Shown: piece by piece, positions 35,725 through 42,626 of the stretch
Layout: each line of letters begins with the position of its first letter
How positions within the stretch are numbered: the stretch's first letter is position 1
The notes under the pieces: model-generated
Databases searched by the model: none
What the model saw: the letters and a program-made list of their open reading frames with translations, nothing else
Told to the model about the DNA's origin: nothing
Position numbers and translations under genes: made by a program
Source of the DNA: Fictibacillus solisalsi
GTDB taxonomy: Bacteria; Bacillota; Bacilli; Bacillales; Fictibacillaceae
Assembly: GCF_900103485.1 (NCBI RefSeq)
Contig: NZ_FNHW01000004.1
Location: forward strand, 82,577 to 146,576
Direction of reading: 5' to 3'
DNA: 64,000 nt

Positions 35725-35750
35725 ACAAATATATAATTGTATCGTACAAG
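35715..35750. promoter_or_regulatory. Tandem MarR operator between marR and lrgAB
   Basis: Two small palindromes, TTGTATAATACAA (35716-35728) and TTGTATCGTACAA (35737-35749), are centred 21 bp apart (two helical turns); together they form a larger inverted repeat. Confidence 0.65.
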
Positions 35751-35826
35751 TAATTACGAAAAATGTAAAGAGCAACGCTAGTCAGACAGAAAGGAGGGAG
35801 TTGTTCTTATTAGAACAGCACCTGTT

Positions 35827-36228
35827 GTGAAAGCTATACGGATTATTCTGCAGATCGCCATTCTTTACGCGTTTTCCCTGATTGGAGAATTGGTTCATAA
35901 CCTGCTTCATCTGCCGGTGTCGGGGAGCATCGTGGGACTGATCCTTATGCTGATCTGCTTAACCTTTAAAATTGTTCCGGTCAAGATTGTGGAAGACGGA
36001 GCAAGTTTTTTATTGTCTTTTCTTCCTCTATTATTTATCCCCGCAATGACGGGGGTTATGAATTACCCTGCACTATTTTCAGGCAATGGTCTGGTCCTGC
36101 TGCTGATTGTCGTGCTGAGCACCATTGTAACAATGGTGGCTGCTGGGATCGCCAGCCAGCTGCTCGAGAAAAACGCCAATAAGGGAAAGGAGAATGACGA
36201 GTGCAACAAGCATCTATCGCAATCCTGA
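35827..36228 (+). CDS. LrgA/CidA-family holin-like membrane protein
   Basis: A 133-residue LrgA/CidA protein with four membrane helices; LPVSGSIVGLILMLICLTFK and SFLPLLFIPAMTGVMNY are the family motifs. LrgA/CidA proteins are holin-like and act in cell lysis control or, in Bacillus, pyruvate and acetate export. The family-typical start is the GTG at 35827, but AAGGAGG (35791-35797) lies 29 nt upstream; an ATT at 35809 has better spacing. The start is therefore uncertain. It overlaps lrgB by 28 nt. Confidence 0.85.
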   Translation: MKAIRIILQIAILYAFSLIGELVHNLLHLPVSGSIVGLILMLICLTFKIVPVKIVEDGASFLLSFLPLLFIPAMTGVMNYPALFSGNGLVLLLIVVLSTIVTMVAAGIASQLLEKNANKGKENDECNKHLSQS

Positions 36229-36893
36229 TTATTTTGCTTACCGTTGCGGTGTATATCGCAATGACAAAATTATATGTACGCTTCTCCTATCCGGTCCTCA
36301 TTCCCGTGTTAACCACAACCGTGGCGATCATCCTTTTGTTGCTGGCCTTTCATGTTTCCTATGATCAGTACATGATCGGCGGGAAATGGATCAATTCTCT
36401 CTTGGGGCCGGCGGTCGTCGCATTGGCATACCCACTCTACAACCAGCGCAAAATTCTGGTGAAATACATCCTGCCCATCATCGGAGGTGTATTTGCGGGT
36501 TTGTTCTCAGGCATGATCAGCGGTCTTCTCTTTGCCGAGGTGTTCGGCATTGACCGGAATCTGATCCTATCCATTGTGCCTAAATCAATTACAACGCCAG
36601 TTGCTATTCAGATCGCCACTGGCATCGGGGGCGTCCCTTCCATGACCGTTGTCTTCGTCATGATCGCCGGATTTTCCGGAGTCATTTTAGGGCCGAAAAT
36701 TATGAAATGGGTTCGCATCCGAAGCTATCTTGGAAAAGGTATAGCCTTCGGCAGCGCCTCTCATGCCCTTGGCACCTCAAAAGCCTTTGAATACGGCGAA
36801 CTGACTGTATCCATGAGTTCGGTCTCGATGACACTGTGCGCCGTTCTTGGTTCGGTGTTTGGTCCGATCGTCGTGTGGATTTTTCACGTATAA
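36201..36893 (+). CDS. LrgB/CidB-family membrane protein
   Basis: A 230-residue LrgB protein with about 6-7 membrane helices. GPAVVALAYPLYNQR, SIVPKSITTPVAIQIATGIGG and GSASHALGTSKAFEYGE are the LrgB signature regions. It forms the second part of the LrgAB unit, which functions as an exporter or importer of small organic acids such as pyruvate or glycolate in several species. Start GTG at 36201 behind AAAGGAG. Two hairpins end the operon. Confidence 0.92.
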   Translation: MQQASIAILIILLTVAVYIAMTKLYVRFSYPVLIPVLTTTVAIILLLLAFHVSYDQYMIGGKWINSLLGPAVVALAYPLYNQRKILVKYILPIIGGVFAGLFSGMISGLLFAEVFGIDRNLILSIVPKSITTPVAIQIATGIGGVPSMTVVFVMIAGFSGVILGPKIMKWVRIRSYLGKGIAFGSASHALGTSKAFEYGELTVSMSSVSMTLCAVLGSVFGPIVVWIFHV

Positions 36894-36896
36894 GAA

Positions 36897-36926
36897 AAAG
36901 CCGTCCGGGTTCCGGGCGCGGCTTTA
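36897..36926 (+). terminator. First terminator after lrgAB
   Basis: AAAGCCG (36897-36903) and CGGCTTT (36919-36925), with CCGG pairing inside the loop. The T run is short. Confidence 0.55.
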
Positions 36927-36959
36927 AGTGAATCCGGATTACGAATATAATCATCAACA

Positions 36960-36997
36960 CAAAAATCCCTCAAGCATGTGCCTGAGGGATTTTTTCT
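36960..36997. terminator. Bidirectional terminator between lrgAB and hydroxybutyrate dehydrogenase gene
   Basis: AAATCCCTCA (36963-36972) and TGAGGGATTT (36983-36992) form a perfect 10-bp stem with flanking A and T runs. Confidence 0.85.
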
Positions 36998-37003
36998 TTG
37001 TTC

Positions 37004-37780
37004 TTACTGAGCAGTATAACCACCATCGATGACTACGGCTTGTCCTGTTACGCTTTTTGCTTTGTCGCTGGAAAGGAACATTGCGTAATCTGCGATTTCG
37101 CTTACTTCCAGCAAACGTTTTTGAGGAACCAATGGGTAGATCACCTCTGCCAATACATCTTCAAGGGAAACGTTTCTTGTTTTCGCCAGGTCGCTCATTT
37201 GACCGCGAACAAGCGGAGTATCCACATAACCGGGGCAAAGGGCGTTGACTGTTACACCATGTTCAGCTGCTTCAAGTGCCGCAACCTTAGTAAGACCGAT
37301 CACACCGTGCTTCGCACTGTTGTACGCTGCTTTACCAGCAAATCCGATCAGACCGTTGATGGATGAAACGTTAATAATACGTCCGAAGCCTTGTTCTTTC
37401 ATGATTGGCAAAGCATGTTTGATGGCTACAAATGGTGCAGTCAGCATGATTTTGATCATCAATTCAAATTTTGCTGTAGGGAATTCTTCAATTGGTGAAA
37501 CGTGCTGCAAACCAGCATTGTTGATAAGGACATCGATACGTCCGTACGCTTTATGAGCCGCTTCGATCATGTTTTTAATATCCTCTTCACTTGTTACGTC
37601 GGCTTTAAGTCCAATGGCTTCATGTCCAAGGCCTTTCAGCTCTTCTGCCGCTTTTTTAACGCCTTCTTCGTTCAAGTCGGTTAAAACCACTTTGCTTCCG
37701 TTTTCCGCAAAGGTTTTACCAATTTCAAATCCAATTCCACTTGCAGATCCTGTAATAACGACAACTTTATTTTCTACCAT
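37004..37780 (-). CDS. 3-hydroxybutyrate dehydrogenase (SDR)
   Basis: A 258-residue classical short-chain dehydrogenase: VVITGSASGIGFEIG (NAD site), NNAG, the catalytic Ser in NVSSINGLIG and YNSAKHG with Tyr-Lys. LCPGYVDTPLVRGQM is typical of 3-hydroxybutyrate dehydrogenases and of B. subtilis YxjF. It interconverts D-3-hydroxybutyrate and acetoacetate. It follows the GntP-type permease by 19 nt, as yxjF follows yxjC-like genes, so the pair probably imports and oxidises hydroxybutyrate. AGGAG lies 8 nt before the ATG at 37780. Confidence 0.88.
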   Translation of the reverse strand: MVENKVVVITGSASGIGFEIGKTFAENGSKVVLTDLNEEGVKKAAEELKGLGHEAIGLKADVTSEEDIKNMIEAAHKAYGRIDVLINNAGLQHVSPIEEFPTAKFELMIKIMLTAPFVAIKHALPIMKEQGFGRIINVSSINGLIGFAGKAAYNSAKHGVIGLTKVAALEAAEHGVTVNALCPGYVDTPLVRGQMSDLAKTRNVSLEDVLAEVIYPLVPQKRLLEVSEIADYAMFLSSDKAKSVTGQAVVIDGGYTAQ

Positions 37781-37799
37781 TACACTCACTCCTGAAATT

Positions 37800-39086
37800 T
37801 TAAATAATTCCCATGGCTGCCATAATGATTCCTACAATTACAGCGATTGTTGGGATAATTAAACCAACGACAAATACATCTTTATAGGTCTCCTTGTGAG
37901 ACAGCTTTGTAACCGCAAGGAGTGTCAGCAATGCTCCATTATGAGGAAGAATGGATGCACCGGATGCGACCGAAGCCATTCGGTGAAAGGCTTCAGGACT
38001 GATTCCTGTTGTTTGTGCCAGGTCGGCATATGTTCCGCCCAAGGCCTGAAGGGCAATTCCCATCCCGCCGGATGCTGAACCGGTAATCATGGCCAGAAGC
38101 TGAACGACCAGTGATTCAGACACGAGCGGATTGCTTGAGATGCCCAAAAGCATGTCGGTAATATGATCAAATTCCGGCACGCTCGTGACGACTGCACCGA
38201 AACCAACAGCGGCTGCAGTGTTAATAATCGCAAGAACCGAGCCTTTCGCTCCTTCGTTCATGGATGGCATAAAGGTTTTGTAACGCTTCAGGTTTAGAAG
38301 AAGAATAACGACAATACCAGCCAATAAGGAAGCAATAGGATTCAGCTTGACCAAATCCAGCAAAATGACAACCACGATTAAAGGCACGAGCGACAATAGC
38401 CAGTTTGGAAGATTTTCATTTCCGTCTTCCTCATTTCCCTTGTCACCTTCAACCTCGGTAAATGTATCCCCGGCCACAGTCATTCGGTTTTCTCTGAACT
38501 TCAGCCAAAAATAGCCGCCGACTGCCATAATTAAAGTAGCGACAATTCCGATCCACGAACCGGCCATCGGACTCGTTTTGAACGTATTCATCGGAATCAG
38601 ATTCTGAATCTGCGGCGTTCCGGGAACAGCCGTCATCGTAAATGTGAATGCACCGAGCACAATGGTCGGCGCAATAAGTTTTCTCGAGATGTTCGCTTTT
38701 TTAAACAAAGCGAGCGCGATCGGATAGATCGCAAACACAACCACGAACAAGCTGACGCCGCCATAAGTAAGAACAGCGCAAGCAACCAGCACACCCAGAA
38801 TGGCACGTTTTTCTCCTATATATTTTGTAAACTGAAGAGCTACCGATTTTGCAGCACCGGTATCCTCCATCAATTTTCCAAGAACGGCACCCAGCAAGAA
38901 AATCGGGAACCACTGCTTTGTAAAGTTCACAAAGCCTGTCATGTACGTATTCGTATATGCGTCCAGCAGGTCTAAACCGCTGAGTAACGCGACAATTCCG
39001 GCAACAACCGGTGCTACCCAGATGATCGACCATCCAAGGTAAGCGAAAAACATAAGTAGTGCAAGCCCTATCAAAATACTAACCAA
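37800..39086 (-). CDS. GntP-family organic acid permease
   Basis: A 428-residue transporter of the GntP family with about 12 helices; GGVSLFVVVFAIYPIALALF, PGTPQIQNLIPMNTF and GSASGGMGIALQALGG are typical of the branch including YxjC. A hydrophilic loop (about residues 205-225) divides the halves. Gluconate is the name-giving substrate, but next to a hydroxybutyrate dehydrogenase the likely load is a short hydroxy or keto acid. It starts with TTG after AAAGGGG. The region upstream is divergent with the lactonase gene. Confidence 0.87.
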   Translation of the reverse strand: MVSILIGLALLMFFAYLGWSIIWVAPVVAGIVALLSGLDLLDAYTNTYMTGFVNFTKQWFPIFLLGAVLGKLMEDTGAAKSVALQFTKYIGEKRAILGVLVACAVLTYGGVSLFVVVFAIYPIALALFKKANISRKLIAPTIVLGAFTFTMTAVPGTPQIQNLIPMNTFKTSPMAGSWIGIVATLIMAVGGYFWLKFRENRMTVAGDTFTEVEGDKGNEEDGNENLPNWLLSLVPLIVVVILLDLVKLNPIASLLAGIVVILLLNLKRYKTFMPSMNEGAKGSVLAIINTAAAVGFGAVVTSVPEFDHITDMLLGISSNPLVSESLVVQLLAMITGSASGGMGIALQALGGTYADLAQTTGISPEAFHRMASVASGASILPHNGALLTLLAVTKLSHKETYKDVFVVGLIIPTIAVIVGIIMAAMGII

Positions 39087-39358
39087 ACCTTTTCCCCTTT
39101 CTGTTTCTATCCAAAACGATGCATCGTCGATTTGTGAATTTTTTATGAAAAATGTGCTGCCCGAAGAGGAATTTTACTCTTACATCCCGGATAAGTAAAA
39201 TGAATTCTAGCTATAGGAGGCATGCGAAACAGGTATAGGTAAATCGTGCTAAAAACCGCTTCATTTCAAGTCACAGAGTTACTGATGGGTGAAAAAAGGG
39301 AATGGAAAGGAATGCAGTTTTGCAAGCGCTTTACTAATGTATATGGGGAGGAAATTCA
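39087..39358. other. Divergent control region between GntP permease and lactonase
   Basis: Contains an inverted repeat, ATTTTACT (39171-39178) and AGTAAAAT (39194-39201), and the cre-like site at 39319-39336. No gene is seen. Confidence 0.45.
39319..39336 (+). promoter_or_regulatory. Probable cre (CcpA) site
   Basis: TTTGCAAGCGCTTTACTA matches the cre consensus WWTGNAARCGNWWWCAWW at 16 of 18 positions. It lies 22 nt before the lactonase start, fitting catabolite repression of the lactonase-dehydrogenase operon. Confidence 0.6.
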
Positions 39359-40207
39359 ATGGCAAATGTGATCAAACCCAATCCGAGGCTTTATGTGATG
39401 GATAATGGAAGAATGCAAATGGATAAAAACTGGATGATTGCCATGCATAATCCGGCCACATCCGAAAATCCGAATGCGCCTGCTGCGTTTGTCGAGTTTC
39501 CGGTGTATACCGTGCTGATCGACCATCCCGAAGGCAAAATCCTGTTTGATACGGCCTGCAATCCCGAATCAATGGGAGCTGAAGGACGATGGGGAAAAGC
39601 GACTCAATCCATGTTTCCGATCAACATGGGAGAAGAATGCTATCTGCACAACCGGCTTGAGGAATTAAACGTTCGGCCACAAGACATAAAATACGTCGTG
39701 GCGTCCCACCTCCACCTCGACCATGCCGGATGCCTGGAACTGTTTACGAATGCCACGATTATCGTCCATGAGGATGAACTGAGCGGCGCACTGCAAACCT
39801 ATGCCCGAAATGAAAAGGAAGGCGCCTACATATGGGCAGATATTGACGCCTGGATTAAAAACAATCTGCAATGGAAAACCATCAAGCGAAATGAAGATCA
39901 GATTCACCTCGCAGATGGCATCAGCATTCTGAACTTTGGTAGCGGACATGCCTGGGGAATGCTTGGCCTGCAGGTCAATATGCCGGAAACCGGTGGTATT
40001 ATCCTGGCGTCCGATGCCATTTATACGGCTGAGAGCTTTGGTCCGCCCGTAAAGCCTCCTGGTATTATCTATGACTCTCTCGGTTATTTGAATGCCGTGG
40101 AAAAAATCCGCCGTCTCGCTAATCAAACCAACTCTCAGGTGTGGTTTGGGCATGACGCCAATCAATTTAAAACTTTCCGCAAATCGACCGAAGGCTATTA
40201 CGAGTAA
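39359..40207 (+). CDS. Metallo-beta-lactamase-fold lactonase (AttM/AhlS-type)
   Basis: A 282-residue metallo-hydrolase. The dinuclear metal motif HLHLDH is at residues 117-122 (H117, H119, D121, H122), with FGSGHAWGM giving a later His, ILASDAIY the bridging Asp and WFGHDANQF a final His. The N-terminus (KPNPRLYVMDNGRM) is close to what I know of Gram-positive acyl-homoserine lactonases such as AhlS and to the AttM/BlcC group, which opens N-acyl-homoserine lactones and gamma-butyrolactone. AGGAAA and GGGGAGG lie before the ATG. The next gene, 23 nt on, encodes an alcohol dehydrogenase that could oxidise 4-hydroxybutyrate. Confidence 0.85.
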   Translation: MANVIKPNPRLYVMDNGRMQMDKNWMIAMHNPATSENPNAPAAFVEFPVYTVLIDHPEGKILFDTACNPESMGAEGRWGKATQSMFPINMGEECYLHNRLEELNVRPQDIKYVVASHLHLDHAGCLELFTNATIIVHEDELSGALQTYARNEKEGAYIWADIDAWIKNNLQWKTIKRNEDQIHLADGISILNFGSGHAWGMLGLQVNMPETGGIILASDAIYTAESFGPPVKPPGIIYDSLGYLNAVEKIRRLANQTNSQVWFGHDANQFKTFRKSTEGYYE

Positions 40208-40230
40208 AAAAAGAAAGGGGACGACTACGA

Positions 40231-41412
40231 ATGAATGCAGCAAAGCTGGTGTTTACACCATTAAGCTATATTGGCTGGGGAGCGTTAAAGGAACTGCTGC
40301 CCGAAGTTAAAAAATACGGTCCGAAAAAGATTCTTGTGGTTACGGATCCGATGCTCGCCAAAATTGGGTTGACCGAAAAGATCACCGGCCCGCTCGAGGA
40401 ACAGGGCTATTCTGTCACCCTGTACACAGAAGTTGTACCGGAGCCGCCTGTTGAAGTGGGAGAAAAGCTCGTGTCGTTCACTCGGGAAGGCGGCTTTGAC
40501 ATGGTGATCGGGGTTGGCGGCGGAAGTGCACTCGATTTGACCAAGCTGGCTGCCGTTCTCGCTGTTCACGAAGGTCCTGTCACGGATTATTTGAATTTAA
40601 CGGGTACAAGACCAGTAGGGAAAAAGGGACTGCCAAAGATCCTTATTCCAACCACTTCCGGAACCGGTTCAGAGGTGACCAACATTTCCGTTCTGTCGCT
40701 TGAAACAACAAAAGACGTGGTCACCCATGATAATCTCCTTGCCGATGCAGCGATCATCGACCCTGCACTAACCCTTTCCGTACCGCCGAAAGTAACAGCT
40801 GCGACCGGGATTGATGCATTGACACATGCGGTGGAAGCTTATATTTCCGTTAACGCCAGCCCGACGACAGACGGGTTAGCTCTGCAGGCAATTCGCCTAA
40901 TATCCCGTTCCCTTCGCCGCGCTGTTGAAAACGGCAACGATGAACAAGCGAGGATTGACATGAGCAACGGAAGCTATATCGCCGGTCTTGCCTTTTTCAA
41001 TGCCGGAGTCGCCGGTGTTCATGCGCTTGCCTATCCGCTCGGCGGCCAATTCCACATTTCTCACGGCGAGTCCAATGCTGTACTGCTGCCTTACGTGATG
41101 GGTTATATCCGAAAAAGCTGTGTCACACGCATGGGTGATATTTTAAATGCACTTGGCGGCAACTCCGCCTTTTTGTCTGATGAAGAAGCGTCGTACCGAT
41201 GCGTTGAGGAACTGAAGCGCCTGGTGAGCGATGTGGGTATTCCCAATACACTATCAGGTTTTGATGTTCCCGAATCTGCGCTTGAGAGCCTGACACAGGA
41301 TGGTGTGAAACAGAAAAGAATACTGGCCCGAAGCCCGCTTCCCCTCCTGGAAGACGATATCCGGAACATTTACCAATCTGCCTTTGATGGTGCAATAATA
41401 GAGCCTGAATAA
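40231..41412 (+). CDS. Iron-containing alcohol dehydrogenase
   Basis: A 393-residue group III dehydrogenase. The NAD site is VIGVGGGSALDLTKL; metal ligands are in GIDALTHAVEAYIS (Asp/His) and GVHALAYPLGGQFHISHGESNAVLLPYVM split between two His. PTTSGTGSEVTN is typical. Candidates by family are 4-hydroxybutyrate dehydrogenase, lactaldehyde reductase and 1,3-propanediol dehydrogenase. The lactonase directly upstream makes 4-hydroxybutyrate dehydrogenase the most sensible guess. AAAGGGG lies before the ATG and a terminator follows. Confidence 0.88.
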   Translation: MNAAKLVFTPLSYIGWGALKELLPEVKKYGPKKILVVTDPMLAKIGLTEKITGPLEEQGYSVTLYTEVVPEPPVEVGEKLVSFTREGGFDMVIGVGGGSALDLTKLAAVLAVHEGPVTDYLNLTGTRPVGKKGLPKILIPTTSGTGSEVTNISVLSLETTKDVVTHDNLLADAAIIDPALTLSVPPKVTAATGIDALTHAVEAYISVNASPTTDGLALQAIRLISRSLRRAVENGNDEQARIDMSNGSYIAGLAFFNAGVAGVHALAYPLGGQFHISHGESNAVLLPYVMGYIRKSCVTRMGDILNALGGNSAFLSDEEASYRCVEELKRLVSDVGIPNTLSGFDVPESALESLTQDGVKQKRILARSPLPLLEDDIRNIYQSAFDGAIIEPE

Positions 41413-41428
41413 CAAATACTAGCCCCCA

Positions 41429-41459
41429 AGAAGCCTGGACAATGTCAGGCTTCTTTTTA
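41429..41459 (+). terminator. Terminator of the lactonase-dehydrogenase operon
   Basis: AGAAGCCTG (41429-41437) and CAGGCTTCT (41446-41454), then TTTTAA. Confidence 0.85.
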
Positions 41460-41538
41460 ATGAATACAAGCTTTCATGATTGGCCCGTTAGCCCATCGGG
41501 TAGAGGTTAAGGTGTCTATTCTTTTAAGAGGAGGGAAC

Positions 41539-42573
41539 ATGATGGCAATTTCGTTAAAGAAAATGAAGCATCAGGTTGTGGTCATTACCGGCGCATCCAG
41601 CGGCATTGGGCTCGCGACGGCAAGAATGGCCGCCTCAAAAGGAGCAAAAGTGGTGCTGGCAGCCCGGAATGAAGCGGCTCTTCAGCAGCTGGCAGAAGAA
41701 CTGAGAAACAAGGGCTGCCCCGCTGCCTATGTTGTAGCAGATGTAGGTAATGAGAAGGATGTACGCAAAATCTCCGACACCGCACTGAGTGAATTTGGCC
41801 GGTTTGATACATGGGTCAACAATGCCGGGGTATCGATCTTTGGCAAAGCCATGGACGTCAGCATCGAAGACATGAAACGGATGTTTGAGACGAATTTCTG
41901 GGGCGTGGTGTACGGATCGAGAATAGCCGTGAAGCATTTTACCGAAAGAGGTGTTCCCGGAGCGTTGATCAACGTGGGAAGCCTGTTCGGCGACCGTGGG
42001 GCTGTCGTGCAGTCCACCTATTCCGCAGCAAAATTTGCGCTGCACGGCTGGACCGAGAACCTGCGTATGGAACTGGAAAAGGATAAGGCGCCCGTCTCTG
42101 TGACCTTAATTCATCCGGGCAGGATCGATACCCCGTACAACGAGCATGCCATGAGCTATCTGGACAGGCAGCCTGCACACATCGGCATGATGTACGCTCC
42201 TGAAGCGGTGGCAGATGCTATATTGTACGCAGCCTCCCATCCAACGAGAGACATGTTTGTCGGATCCCAGGCGAAGCTTACCGCGGCATTGGGAAAACTC
42301 GCTCCCCGCATGATGGACAAATGGATGGAAGCGACCATGTACCGTACACAGCATGATAACCGGCCGTCCAACTCTCGTGAGGAAAGCGGACTGTATCACC
42401 CCGGATACGGCATGCATGAGCGGGGCACCAATACCGGCTGGGTCCGCAACCGAAGCTGGTACGTCAAAGCCTCCAAACACCCGATGCTCTCGGCCATGGC
42501 ATTAACCGGCATTGGAATGTATGTCTGGAATATGTCAAAGAATCATAAAAAAGAGCAAGTACCTTATTCTTAG
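41539..42573 (+). CDS. Short-chain dehydrogenase with C-terminal extension
   Basis: A 344-residue SDR. VVITGASSGIGLATARMA is the cofactor loop, NNAGVSIFGKAMDV the NNAG motif, INVGSLFGDRG the Ser, and YSAAKFAL the Tyr-Lys pair. The SDR core ends near residue 250; the last about 90 residues form an extension rich in charged and aromatic residues and a final short hydrophobic helix (MLSAMALTGIGMYVWNM), suggesting membrane attachment. Substrate unknown. GAGGAGGG lies before ATGATG at 41539; an upstream open frame to 41476 lacks a ribosome site. It stands alone between terminators. Confidence 0.85.
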   Translation: MMAISLKKMKHQVVVITGASSGIGLATARMAASKGAKVVLAARNEAALQQLAEELRNKGCPAAYVVADVGNEKDVRKISDTALSEFGRFDTWVNNAGVSIFGKAMDVSIEDMKRMFETNFWGVVYGSRIAVKHFTERGVPGALINVGSLFGDRGAVVQSTYSAAKFALHGWTENLRMELEKDKAPVSVTLIHPGRIDTPYNEHAMSYLDRQPAHIGMMYAPEAVADAILYAASHPTRDMFVGSQAKLTAALGKLAPRMMDKWMEATMYRTQHDNRPSNSREESGLYHPGYGMHERGTNTGWVRNRSWYVKASKHPMLSAMALTGIGMYVWNMSKNHKKEQVPYS

Positions 42574-42583
42574 AGATCAATAG

Positions 42584-42622
42584 AAAAAGGAGACCAAATC
42601 TTGGATTCGGTCTCCTTTTTTA
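42584..42622. terminator. Bidirectional terminator between SDR and BIG2 genes
   Basis: GGAGACC (42589-42595) with GGTCTCC (42609-42615), with further AATC/GATT pairing inside; A run before, T run after. Confidence 0.88.
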
Positions 42623-42626
42623 AATT

